NCBI GenBank assembly: GCA_964522605.1
Contig: CAZFWV010000002.1
Span: forward strand, 8,605 to 72,604
DNA from: CAVZLD01 sp964522605
GTDB taxonomy: Bacteria > Planctomycetota > Planctomycetia > Pirellulales > Pirellulaceae
Direction of reading: 5' to 3'
Length of the DNA stretch: 64,000 nucleotides
The position numbers were made by a program, and so were the translations under genes. Every line of letters begins with the position of its first letter. Position 1 is the first letter of the stretch. The notes beneath the pieces were generated by a model, which did not search any database, was not told where the DNA came from, and was given only the letters and a program-made list of their open reading frames with translations. Shown here piece after piece: positions 56,314-64,000 of the stretch.

Positions 56314-57774
56314 ATGAACCGAGAAGTGAAGATCTTTCTGACCTTCTTGGCGATCTTCCTGATCGCCTATTTCATTCCGTTAGCCACGCCGCGATTCGAC
56401 GCCGATGCCAATCCTGTGGGTGCGAAGGTCGTGAGCGCTCTCGTCGAGGCGATGGTGATGTTGCAGTGGTACGCTCGAAACCACACCCTGGCATGCGTTG
56501 TTCCGGCCCTGTTTATTGCCGGCGCGATTACGACGTTCCTTTCCAAAGAGTCGGTTCTGAAACATTTGGGGCCGAAGGCGAACAAGGTCGAGTCGTACTC
56601 GGTTGCCTCGGTTTCGGGGACGGTCCTGGCCGTGTGCTCCTGCAGCGTGCTACCCATGTTCGCCGGGATTTACCGAGTCGGGGCAGGGCTGGGACCGGCG
56701 GCCTGTTTCCTCTATGCCGGTCCGGCGATCAACGTCCTAGCGATCTTTCTCACGGCTCGAGTGCTCGGTTTCGAACTCGGCGTTGCCCGCGTCATTGGCG
56801 CGATGGTCTTTGGAGTAATCATCGGCCTGATCATGGCCGTGATCTTTCGTCGCAGCGAAGAGAGCCGCACCAAGGCCACGATGGCGATGCCGGATCCTCC
56901 GGCTGCCAAGCGTCCTCTCTGGCAGAACGCATCGCTATTGGGTGCAATGTTGGCGCTGCTTGTCTTTAGCGATTGGTTCAATCCAGGGGACAAGCACGTG
57001 GAGTTGGCCGACGGTACGAGATTCGAGGCGACTTTGCAGTACGAGACCGAAGGGGCTTACGATCTTCGCTTGAAAGAGGTTGCGCTCGGTCACCAACCGG
57101 CGGAAGTCGTGCGCCTGGCCAAGTCGGAAATCAGCTCCATTGAGGACGTAGATACCTGGGTCACCCGGATTCACCACATTCGATGGTATCTGGCGGGAGC
57201 CATGGGCGTTCTCGTCGTGCTCATGAGTCTGTTGTGGCTGGATCGACCGGACTTCATGGAATGGATGGGGAACACCTGGACGTTCTCGAAGCTGCTCGTT
57301 CCGCTTCTCTTCGGAGGCGTGTTTGTCGTTGGATTCCTTGGGGCCCTCGTTCCCGAAAAGCAGGTAGCGGCGCTCGTCGGCGACAACAGTCTCATTTCCA
57401 ACTTGATCGCATCCGTGGTGGGCTGCCTGTTCTATTTCGCCACGCTGACGGAAGTTCCCATCCTGGAAGCCCTGATGAAAAACGGCATGGCTTCCGGTCC
57501 CGCTCTTGCCTTGCTCCTGGCCGGTCCAGCGCTCTCACTTCCGAGCATTCTGGTGATTCGGTCTGTCGTGGGGAATGCAAAGACCGCCGTCTTTGTCGCG
57601 TTAACGATCGTCATGGCGACCGTCGCGGGCATGGGGTTCGGGGCCATGTATCCGGAGAAGCCCGTAATCCAGACGTCGGGTCCGGTTGCCGTAGCGACCG
57701 CAGATGGCAACGAGGTCTCGCAGGTTCCGACCGTAGTACCGAACTATTTTGTCGTTGAAAGAAGTGCACAATAA
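56314..57774 (+). CDS. DUF318/ArsP-type permease
   Basis: A 486-aa membrane permease with about eight to nine helices, of the PF03773 family that includes the trivalent organoarsenical exporter ArsP. ATG 56314 begins a membrane helix at 6-24. The conserved cysteine motif is AVCSCSVLPMFAGIYRVGAG with Cys108 and Cys110. A charged insert of about 60 residues (210-280, FEATLQYETEGAYDLRLKE) interrupts the two membrane halves. The second half contains EVPILEALMKNGMASGPALALLLAGP. Substrate is not fixed by sequence: arsenicals or other thiophilic metals are likely in this context. The 161-bp palindromic repeat separates it from arsF. Confidence 0.85.
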   Translation: MNREVKIFLTFLAIFLIAYFIPLATPRFDADANPVGAKVVSALVEAMVMLQWYARNHTLACVVPALFIAGAITTFLSKESVLKHLGPKANKVESYSVASVSGTVLAVCSCSVLPMFAGIYRVGAGLGPAACFLYAGPAINVLAIFLTARVLGFELGVARVIGAMVFGVIIGLIMAVIFRRSEESRTKATMAMPDPPAAKRPLWQNASLLGAMLALLVFSDWFNPGDKHVELADGTRFEATLQYETEGAYDLRLKEVALGHQPAEVVRLAKSEISSIEDVDTWVTRIHHIRWYLAGAMGVLVVLMSLLWLDRPDFMEWMGNTWTFSKLLVPLLFGGVFVVGFLGALVPEKQVAALVGDNSLISNLIASVVGCLFYFATLTEVPILEALMKNGMASGPALALLLAGPALSLPSILVIRSVVGNAKTAVFVALTIVMATVAGMGFGAMYPEKPVIQTSGPVAVATADGNEVSQVPTVVPNYFVVERSAQ

Positions 57775-57840
57775 CCGCTCAGCGAGTGAGCCACCGATCG
57801 ATTGGCCACTGACGAAAGAATGACACAGTCGCCTGACACC

Positions 57841-58001
57841 TAAGGAATGACTCAAGAATAACTTCGGCATCTCGGTCCTTTCGTTTAACCGCGTGCCCAG
57901 CGGGCCGCGGGTCGGAAAGAATCTTCCGCGGTCCGCTGGGCACGCGGTTAAACGAGGAACCCGCACGGTTAAACGAAAAAGTTGTTACTGAGCCGTTCCT
58001 A
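57841..58001. repeat. 161-bp palindromic MITE-like element, copy B
   Basis: The arms TAAGGAATGACTCAAGAATA and the inverse at the right end (TAGGAACGGCTCAG inverted) frame a core with a long stem: GTTTAACCGCGTGCCCAGCG pairs with CGCTGGGCACGCGGTTAAAC. The element at 62344-62504 is about 90 per cent identical in reverse orientation. It lies between the permease and arsF in the arsenic cluster and must fold as a strong hairpin if transcribed. No transposase gene is linked. Confidence 0.92.
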
Positions 58002-58022
58002 CACGAAAAAGGAGTTTGTGGG

Positions 58023-58475
58023 ATGAAACGTTTGACCATGACCACGCTGGGCTCGGTCGTGTTGGCCTTCGTTGTGTCCACTGTTGCCGAAGAGGGAGCA
58101 GCGGCCGAGGTCGCGAAGACGCCACCCGAGGATCGCGTAGTGGCGATCTATTTCCACCGCACGCAACGGTGCCCGACCTGTCAGAAGATGGGCAGCTACA
58201 CAGAAGCAGCAATCAAGACAGGCTTTGCCACGCAGCTTCTGGACCGCTCAGTCGAGTTCCACTATGTCGATTTCCAGAATGAGAAGAACGCGGCATACAC
58301 GAAGGCCTACAAGATCACGGGCCCCGCGTTGATCGTGGCAAGGATCAAAGACAATCGGGTCGCGGAATACAAGGATCTCAAGGAGATTTGGAGTAACGTC
58401 GGAGACCAGAAGGCGTTTATGAAGTATGTCCAGCACGAGATTGAAGCTGCTCGCGGTAAAGGCACCGCGAATTAG
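58023..58475 (+). CDS. arsF: ArsF-like thioredoxin-fold protein
   Basis: A 150-aa exported protein with a signal peptide (about residues 1-29) and AAAGGAG eight bases before the ATG. A thioredoxin-like fold begins at VVAIYFHRTQRCPTCQKM with a C50-P-T-C53 redox pair. The rest (KITGPALIVARIKDNRVAEYKDL, WSNVGDQKAFMKYVQHEI) matches the family annotated as nitrophenyl compound nitroreductase subunit ArsF. A periplasmic role in electron transfer to or from the neighbouring ArsG-like protein is inferred from its CPTC motif. It is 118 bases before arsG on the same strand. Confidence 0.8.
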   Translation: MKRLTMTTLGSVVLAFVVSTVAEEGAAAEVAKTPPEDRVVAIYFHRTQRCPTCQKMGSYTEAAIKTGFATQLLDRSVEFHYVDFQNEKNAAYTKAYKITGPALIVARIKDNRVAEYKDLKEIWSNVGDQKAFMKYVQHEIEAARGKGTAN

Positions 58476-58592
58476 GCAATGTCAGGGGCGGACGTCGCCC
58501 CCTGGACGACGAGTTCGCCTGGAACGACATACTCGTAACCTGGACGGCGAGGAACCTCGCCCGGTCTTGAGGCCAGTGACAGGAGATTGCCC

Positions 58593-59345
58593 ATGCTCGC
58601 GTACGCCCTCTACTGTGGGGCCGCTCTCTATTTGGGCATCTTGACGTCGATCAGCCCCTGCCCGTTGGCAACGAACATTGCCGCGGTGTCCTACATTGGA
58701 CGCAAGGTTGAGAGTTCACGTGCGGTCATCCATGCGGGGCTACTCTACACGCTGGGACGTTGCCTGCTGTACCTTGGTCTGGCGACACTGCTGACGACCA
58801 CGGCGATGTCAATCCCGGCGGTGTCGGTTTTCTTGCAGAAGTACATGCATCTTGTCTTAGGGCCGATCTTCATCGTGCTGGGCATGTTTCTGATCGGGCT
58901 GATCACCGTGAGTACCGGCGGGACGATGATGAGTGAGAGGATGCAGAAGCGGGTTGATTCCATGGGGATTTGGGGCGCATTGCTCCTGGGGATCCTGTTT
59001 GCCGTCTCGTTCTGCCCCACATCCGCCGCCTGGTTCTTTGGCCTTCTCGCCCTAACGATGGGCTCGGAGGCTGGAGCGATCACGATGGTACTGGACAAGG
59101 TCGGAATCGTGCTGCCGGAAACTCCCCTTGTAGGCGGCTCCTTCCTTCTGCCGCTCATCTATGGGATCGGTACCGCACTGCCGGTTCTGGTTGTGGCTCT
59201 GCTCCTGGCGTATAGTGCCCAGGCCGTCGGCAAGACGTACAACATCCTGGGCAAGATTGAATGGTGGGCCCGCATGGCGACGGGCTGGGTGTTCATCCTG
59301 GTCGGCGTCTACTTCGATTTGAAGTACGTGTTTGAGACGTTCTAG
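58593..59345 (+). CDS. arsG: ArsG-like CcdA/DsbD-type membrane protein
   Basis: A 250-aa inner-membrane protein with about six helices; ATG 58593 follows AGGAG by seven bases. It resembles the ArsG family, a CcdA-like group named after a putative aromatic arsenical permease. Cys23 in SISPCPLATN and Cys141 in AVSFCPTSAAW sit in opposing helices, like the pair that carries electrons through CcdA/DsbD. Together with the CPTC protein upstream, this suggests a thiol relay across the membrane rather than, or as well as, efflux. The gene ends the cluster. Confidence 0.83.
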   Translation: MLAYALYCGAALYLGILTSISPCPLATNIAAVSYIGRKVESSRAVIHAGLLYTLGRCLLYLGLATLLTTTAMSIPAVSVFLQKYMHLVLGPIFIVLGMFLIGLITVSTGGTMMSERMQKRVDSMGIWGALLLGILFAVSFCPTSAAWFFGLLALTMGSEAGAITMVLDKVGIVLPETPLVGGSFLLPLIYGIGTALPVLVVALLLAYSAQAVGKTYNILGKIEWWARMATGWVFILVGVYFDLKYVFETF

Positions 59346-59433
59346 GTGCGCGCCGCTGACCTCGGCTTGACGGCCAATTGCTGACTTGCTGATCCGGCCT
59401 ACCGTCTTGAGGCAGAGTCAATCGTGGTTCGTA

Positions 59434-59799
59434 TCAGATCGTCTGTCCGATGCGAATCAGATTGCCATCTGGATCGACCATGGAAAACTCTCTCATGTTC
59501 CAAGGCTTGTTTTCCAGGGGATCGATGCGTGGAATTCCGGTCGTCGGCAGATTGACTCGAGCGAATGTCTGATAGATCTTGTCAACGTCCAGAACGCGAA
59601 TGTAGCAACCTGCGGACGATTCGGCGGGATCAAGTCCGGCATGTGTGAAGAAGTGAATCTCGACCGTGTCCCGGGTTAGTATGGCGTAACGATACGGTGC
59701 ACCCCAGACTTTGGCTTCAAATCCCAGTTGCCGGTAAAAGTCCCGCGTGGCCTCAATCGATCTACTGGGAAGAATTGGAATGGCGAGATCATGTTGCAT
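59434..59799 (-). CDS. VOC-fold (glyoxalase/bleomycin resistance) protein
   Basis: A 121-aa protein with the paired beta-alpha-beta-beta-beta units of the vicinal oxygen chelate fold. It starts AIPILPSRSIEATRDFYRQLGF and ends FSMVDPDGNLIRIGQ, and the metal- or ligand-position residues are His (IHFFTHA) and a Glu/Met segment (MREFSMVDPDG). This pattern is typical of bleomycin-resistance-type binding proteins, which sequester a drug rather than catalyse. The gene begins 16 bases after the preceding minus-strand glycosidase and may be co-transcribed with it. Confidence 0.85.
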   Translation of the reverse strand: MQHDLAIPILPSRSIEATRDFYRQLGFEAKVWGAPYRYAILTRDTVEIHFFTHAGLDPAESSAGCYIRVLDVDKIYQTFARVNLPTTGIPRIDPLENKPWNMREFSMVDPDGNLIRIGQTI

Positions 59800-59815
59800 G
59801 GCTGGCTGTTTTCTA

Positions 59816-62287
59816 TTATTCCTCGTAAGCCATCACCTCGACAAGGTGGCGGCCTGAGTTGGCGGAATTGTGCGTCTGGGTTACGCGAAGGTAGCGCACC
59901 GGTCGCGACTCGAATCGGCAGGTGTAGCCTTCCGCGGTGGACGACTCCTTGTTTTCTCGCATATCGGCCACGGTGGTCCAATTCTGTCCATCGAGGGACG
60001 TTTGGACGGTGAATCCATACTGTCGCTCGTCACCGTAGTAACCCACGACGACCACGCGACCGACGCGCATCGGCTCTTCCAGGTCCACCTGCCACCAAGG
60101 TTGTGGGTCATCCAGCTTTTGCACATCCGTGGCCCAGTAATTGTCCGTGTCGTTTGCATATCCATCGTTGGCCAGCGCAGCGGGATGAGCCGGTAGGGCA
60201 GTGGAGCAGGTGACCGGTTTGTGGGTGGTCAAACTCAGGGCATTCGGTCGGGTCCAGACGGCGGGTGGGTTCGATCCTTCGTAGAGCGCGACGACCGTGG
60301 GGAAGTCCCATCGTTTCGACTGCGGAGCACGAGGAACGACGGTCACTCCTTCCAGTTTGCTGAGCAGCGGTCGGGATGCGGGCAGATGAAGTACCATGCG
60401 CTTCGGAATCTGACGCGTGGGTTTTTCCAGGTCAATCTCTACGCCGGTCTCCGTTCCCCGGACTCTCAGCGCCATCGTTCCGAAATGCGTGGGCAGGCGC
60501 TCGACCTTGATTTCGTGGCCTTCCTCCAGCCACCAGTCGGGGACGGCCTTGAGCAAGTGCAAGGTGTCGGATTCCTCATGGACCAACATGTGGCGAAGCA
60601 TGATCGCATAGTTGCAGGCCCCGGTGACGTGGGGGATCGTGTTGCTCCAAGCTTCCCGCTTCTGCGGATAGATGCCTTCGGGAAACGCGTGGGCTGCGGT
60701 GGAATGCAGCAGGTACCAATAGAAATCTTTGACCACGTTTTCGTGCAACCCGCGCGTGAGATCGGTCATGGTGGTATACGCACCCATGTACGGATGGATG
60801 GCGGGTGCATGCCCATGCCACTGAATCGTCCCTTCGATGAACCCGCCGTGGAAATCCTCACGAACATGTTTGCTGAGTGCGGCGACGCGCGGATCATCCC
60901 GGTCAAAGATTTCCGTGGGCCATAGCGTTTCGGTGTTCCCCCAATGCGTGCCGGCCTTCTCCCAACTCGGCGGAAAGTGAGCCAACCCGGTTCGCTTCCA
61001 GGCGGCATCCAGGGCGCTGCGGTAGAGATTCGCCTCGTTCAGCAACTCTTCTGCTTCGTCGTTCTTGTCCAGAATTCGGGCCGCATCGGCCGTGCAGAGG
61101 ATGCCGCGCAGATTCCAGAAGTCGTAGCCCACAATGTGATGCTCGCCGGCCCAGAGGTACTCACCGTCGGCCAGCGCATTGGGCAACAAGCCGGCAAAAG
61201 GCGAGTCAGCCGGGGCCTGACGGCGCGCCTTCATCGTCCAGTCCACCGCGCGGCGCATCTTCGGGTAGACGCTTTCGAGCCATGTGCGATCTGCCGTCAT
61301 CTTGTAGTATTGCCACAGCACCCACAGCGCCTGGCCATTCGCATCGAACTGACCCGGCTGGGACTCGAATCGGCCATCCGGTCTTTGTCGGGGAAGATAA
61401 AGCGCCACCGCCTTCTGTGCGGCATCCCACAGCCCGGCTTCTTCGAGTTCCATCACCTGGTAGGCGCCGTCACGAATATAGAATTCGTCGTAAAAACCTT
61501 CTCCCCCGTGAACATCCCCGTGGTCATTGGCAATCAGCTGACAGACGTGGGCCGCGAGTAGAGCCTCGGTGGCCTTTCGACAGGGTACTTCAATGTGAGC
61601 CGCGTTGGACAAAGCGCTGTTCCAGTACTGCACCGTTCGGTCGAACCACTCGTCTGGGTTCGCATTGGCCAGCGAGGCATTATCCTCGATCGGCGTAAAG
61701 GGGATCCGCACGGTAGCGGTCACAGCGGCACCAGGCTCTAGAGACCACTCAAACGAGCTGTTCCCATCCGCGCGAGAGCTGGTCGTCTTCAGCTTCGCCT
61801 CAGCGGGTTGGTCTCCGTCGTTCGTGACCCGCACGTGGATCCAGTTCAGGAAGTTCTCTCCCTCGGTCGGCCAGTCGAACGCCTTGCGCCAGTCCTTCAC
61901 GGTCGGCAATGGCGTGGCCCACAGCTTGATCTCGTAGCGTATCGGCTCATCCTGGGCTGTGAGCAGGATGATGGGCAACCAGCCATCCTGCAACAGCTTG
62001 CCATGCTGCCTGCTCAGTGGCAGTAACGCCCGCCCGACCCGTATCTGCACGTGGGCATCGGCAAGCTGGAGTCTGTTGTCGGGGGTCACCCGCGTGCCGC
62101 GCTGATAATCCTTGAGTCCGATCACGTTCCAGTTGTTGGTAAAGTAATCGAAGTCGCTCGGCTGAGGAATGATCGCCACGTCGTCGATCGACGTGTCAGA
62201 TTCGGCCGCCCACGCGAGATGGTTGGTCCAGGATAGCACCAGACTCGCGATCATGATGCAAACCAATCGCGGTAATTGCTTATGCAT
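59816..62287 (-). CDS. Secreted (alpha/alpha)6 glycosidase with C-terminal discoidin domain
   Basis: An 823-aa exported protein from ATG 62287, with AAAGGA seven bases upstream; the earlier in-frame ATG lacks one. The signal peptide is about 1-28 (LVCIMIASLVLSWTNHLAWAA). A beta domain (30-215) leads to a six-hairpin barrel (about 230-600) with GFYDEFYIRDGAYQVMELEE, RQRPDGRFESQPGQFDANGQ, GYDFWNLRGI and GTIQWHGHAPAIHPYMGAY. Candidate acids are the Asp in YIRDGAY and the Glu in GFIEGTIQW. An F5/8 type C domain (about 690-823) ends it. Rhamnosidase-like or trehalase-like activity is possible, but specificity cannot be set. Confidence 0.75.
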   Translation of the reverse strand: MHKQLPRLVCIMIASLVLSWTNHLAWAAESDTSIDDVAIIPQPSDFDYFTNNWNVIGLKDYQRGTRVTPDNRLQLADAHVQIRVGRALLPLSRQHGKLLQDGWLPIILLTAQDEPIRYEIKLWATPLPTVKDWRKAFDWPTEGENFLNWIHVRVTNDGDQPAEAKLKTTSSRADGNSSFEWSLEPGAAVTATVRIPFTPIEDNASLANANPDEWFDRTVQYWNSALSNAAHIEVPCRKATEALLAAHVCQLIANDHGDVHGGEGFYDEFYIRDGAYQVMELEEAGLWDAAQKAVALYLPRQRPDGRFESQPGQFDANGQALWVLWQYYKMTADRTWLESVYPKMRRAVDWTMKARRQAPADSPFAGLLPNALADGEYLWAGEHHIVGYDFWNLRGILCTADAARILDKNDEAEELLNEANLYRSALDAAWKRTGLAHFPPSWEKAGTHWGNTETLWPTEIFDRDDPRVAALSKHVREDFHGGFIEGTIQWHGHAPAIHPYMGAYTTMTDLTRGLHENVVKDFYWYLLHSTAAHAFPEGIYPQKREAWSNTIPHVTGACNYAIMLRHMLVHEESDTLHLLKAVPDWWLEEGHEIKVERLPTHFGTMALRVRGTETGVEIDLEKPTRQIPKRMVLHLPASRPLLSKLEGVTVVPRAPQSKRWDFPTVVALYEGSNPPAVWTRPNALSLTTHKPVTCSTALPAHPAALANDGYANDTDNYWATDVQKLDDPQPWWQVDLEEPMRVGRVVVVGYYGDERQYGFTVQTSLDGQNWTTVADMRENKESSTAEGYTCRFESRPVRYLRVTQTHNSANSGRHLVEVMAYEE

Positions 62288-62741
62288 TTTCCGTCCTTTC
62301 ACGTCGGTTTACGATTCAGCAGAAAAACTCGATCTGTCGCACTTAGGAACGGCTGAGAAACAACTTCCTCGTTTAACCGTGCGGGTTCCTCGTTTTACCG
62401 CGTGCCCACCGGGCCGCGGAAGATTCTTTCCGCCCCGCGGCCCGTTGGGCACGCGGTTAAACGAGAGGACCGAGATGCCGAAGTTATTTCGGAGTCATCC
62501 CTTAACGGGAACCGTGCCGCTTCCCGCGACACTTGGGATTCTATCGAACGGTTTCCCGCGAATCTAGTTGCGGGCGATTCGATCCCAGACGGAGATCCAC
62601 TCTTTCGCTGATTGATCGAATCGGATTCTCGTCAAAGTCCTGCCCTGCGAAAAATGCTTCCGCTATAATTCGTCCCGACGAGCAGCGCTACTTCGTCGAT
62701 TCAAAGATGGCGAATTGAACGGATGTAAACAGGAGCCGACC
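62288..62741. other. Divergent intergenic region containing repeat copy C
   Basis: About 450 bases. Positions 62344-62504 are occupied by the 161-bp palindromic element. The remainder has no gene. CAGGAG lies eight bases before the next ATG. Confidence 0.5.
62344..62504. repeat. 161-bp palindromic MITE-like element, copy C (inverted relative to B)
   Basis: Read on the minus strand this aligns over its full length with 57841-58001, including the outer arm GACTCCGAAATAACTTCGGC, the core stem GTTTAACCGCGTGCCCAACG and the right part GAGGAACCCGCACGGTTAAA. About one base in ten differs. Both copies have the same 161-base length. It sits between divergent genes. Confidence 0.92.
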
Positions 62742-63845
62742 ATGAAAGACGACGCCTCGTCCGAAAACCAACCGAATCGCCGCGGGTTTCTCAAATCGCA
62801 ATTCGCCGTCGGACTCGGGACGCTTGCATTGGGCAGCGCGTCGGGAGAAGCGGCAACGCGTGAAACGACACAGGAGGCCAGATCGATGCTTCCACCCGAC
62901 GTGCTGCGAAAGCAAGAACAAAGACGAGAACACTATCAAGCCTGCCTCGGCGGTCCCTTTCCCGAGACGGGGCCGCTGGAAGTCCAGTTGCGAGAAACAA
63001 TCCAGAAAGACGGATACCGCATTGAGTCGGTCATGTACGACTCGCCGGTCGAAGGACGAATTCCGGCCCTGCTGCTTGTGCCTGACGGTGTCACCGCCGA
63101 ACGACCCGCGCCCGCCGTCACCATTTGGCATCAACACAACGGCGAGTACCATCTCGGCAAGTCGGAGCCGGCCGGTCTGTTGGGCAATCCAATGCATCAC
63201 ACCGGCGCTGCGCTCGCGCGCGAGGGATATGTGGTCTTGTGCCCCGATGCACTCTGCTTCGAGGAGCGACAGGACCCGACGGGCAGGCTGAAGGGCGGGA
63301 ATTTCGAGCGATTCGAGTTCCTGCGGCAAATCGTCCGCGGACGCTCGATGGCGTGGGTCAACATTGTCGAAATGCGCCGTGCGATTGATGTACTTTGCAT
63401 TCGACCTGAAGTGAAGGCCGACCGCATCGGTTGCTATGGCCATTCCATGGGCTCGACGCACTGCTGGCTCGTCGGACCGCTCGAACCGCGTTTGAAGTGC
63501 GTCGTCGGCAATTGCTGCCTCCCAACCTATGAGGCGATTGAGGAGGAGCACCTTCTGCACTGCTTTCCCAATTTCGTCCCCGGTTGGCACGAGTACGGCG
63601 ACACGCCCGAGATCGCTGCACTGATCGCGCCCCGAGCGCTTCATCTGAACCTCGGCGAGAAAGATAGCGGCAGCCCGATCGAGTCGGCGCGCCGCGGGCT
63701 CGAGCGAATCGCTTCGGCGTACGCGGAGGCCGGCGCAGCAGAGAACTTCACGTACTTCATCGAGCCGGACACCGCGCACGTCCTCTCCCCAGCCATGTGG
63801 GAACGGGTGAAGGCATGTTTTCGACGCCATCTTGGCTCTGGCTAA
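62742..63845 (+). CDS. Tat-exported acetylxylan esterase-like alpha/beta hydrolase
   Basis: A 367-aa protein from ATG 62742, preceded by CAGGAG. The Tat signal is NRRGFLKSQFAVGLGTLALG at 12-31. The alpha/beta hydrolase core has the nucleophile elbow GHSMG with Ser235, a GLxDxG-like acid region (LNLGEKDSGSP) and His in EPDTAHVLSP near residue 347. The oxyanion region is TIWHQHNGE at about 127-135. This layout is seen in acetylxylan esterase (AXE1)-type and dienelactone hydrolase-like planctomycete proteins. De-esterification of plant or algal polysaccharide fits the other genes here; the exact ester is not known. Confidence 0.82.
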   Translation: MKDDASSENQPNRRGFLKSQFAVGLGTLALGSASGEAATRETTQEARSMLPPDVLRKQEQRREHYQACLGGPFPETGPLEVQLRETIQKDGYRIESVMYDSPVEGRIPALLLVPDGVTAERPAPAVTIWHQHNGEYHLGKSEPAGLLGNPMHHTGAALAREGYVVLCPDALCFEERQDPTGRLKGGNFERFEFLRQIVRGRSMAWVNIVEMRRAIDVLCIRPEVKADRIGCYGHSMGSTHCWLVGPLEPRLKCVVGNCCLPTYEAIEEEHLLHCFPNFVPGWHEYGDTPEIAALIAPRALHLNLGEKDSGSPIESARRGLERIASAYAEAGAAENFTYFIEPDTAHVLSPAMWERVKACFRRHLGSG

Positions 63846-63946
63846 AAGCCGAGCTCGACTTTCAGTTTTCTCAACGGACCGTAAACCCAAACACACGTGA
63901 AACGTGGTGGCGTTGAGAGGCTGAAGCAAAATCCAACTCTGCGACC

Positions 63947-63980
63947 CTCTGCACTGCTAACGGTGAGTTTCTTGTCGGGG
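63947..63980. repeat. Dispersed repeat, partner of 53567-53599
   Basis: CTCTGCACTGCTAACGGTGA followed by GTTTCTTGTCGGGG is the inverse of 53567-53599 with about three mismatches. The rest of 63846-64000 shows no gene; the repeat may continue past the window edge. Confidence 0.6.
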
Positions 63981-64000
63981 CAAGCGAATTCTATTACGCG

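Noticed and set aside
62688..63929. 413-aa open frame antisense to the esterase
   Set aside because: Shadow of the Tat-exported hydrolase, which has a ribosome site, signal and catalytic motifs.

Overview
The window reads as a chromosome segment of a Planctomycete, probably Pirellula-like. The signs are a large load of secreted carbohydrate-active and sulfatase-type proteins, an ECF sigma factor next to a Ser/Thr kinase with RDD membrane modules, a hydrazine-synthase-alpha-like/cytochrome c/SUMF1 fusion, Tat-exported Gfo/Idh/MocA oxidoreductases, and a CotH/lamin-tail/dockerin protein whose N-terminus carries the LEARCVLNA-type motif of planctomycetal secreted proteins. No rRNA, tRNA, CRISPR array, prophage or autonomous transposase was recognised.

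Layout. 1-5.7 kb: a degraded metal-efflux area. A cytidylate kinase-like gene is present twice as a direct repeat, with a NhaR-like LysR regulator and an unknown 163-aa protein between the copies, followed by a CusA/CzcA pump remnant with several independent lesions. 6-10.4 kb: an SDR almost certainly orthologous to 7-alpha-hydroxysteroid dehydrogenase HdhA, then a tightly overlapping DevBCA-like ABC exporter (adaptor, permease, ATPase) whose stop codon lies inside a palindromic repeat.

10.5-28.8 kb: secreted polysaccharide and phosphodiester degradation: a pectate-lyase-like beta-helix protein, a GH2-like fragment, a transglutaminase-like/discoidin protein, a glycerophosphodiester phosphodiesterase, a sulfatase, a membrane-anchored heparin-lyase-like protein, a STAS protein, a 1357-aa discoidin/HzsA-like/cytochrome c/SUMF1 fusion, and a probable alpha/alpha-toroid protein. 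29-34.3 kb: a thymidylate-synthase-family protein and the ECF sigma/kinase pair. 34.8-53.5 kb: a second secreted-protein block with the CotH/dockerin protein, a paralogue of the transglutaminase-like/discoidin protein, a sialidase-like protein, a GH109-like enzyme, a beta-lactamase-like/glycosidase fusion, a clan GH-A glycosidase and a Gfo/Idh/MocA oxidoreductase.

53.7-59.4 kb: an arsenic/metal resistance cluster in the order arsR, broken arsC, acr3, second arsR, ArsP/DUF318 permease, arsF-like and arsG-like, with two candidate operator palindromes and a 161-bp palindromic repeat between the permease and arsF. 59.4-64 kb: a VOC-fold protein, an (alpha/alpha)6 glycosidase with a discoidin domain, a second copy of the 161-bp repeat in opposite orientation, and a Tat-exported acetylxylan-esterase-like hydrolase.

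The most unusual structural signals are the dispersed palindromic, MITE-like repeats, the gene-conversion-like duplicate at the left edge, the kinase-RDD-pseudokinase-RDD protein, and the truncated ArsC whose P-loop arginine is replaced by cysteine.
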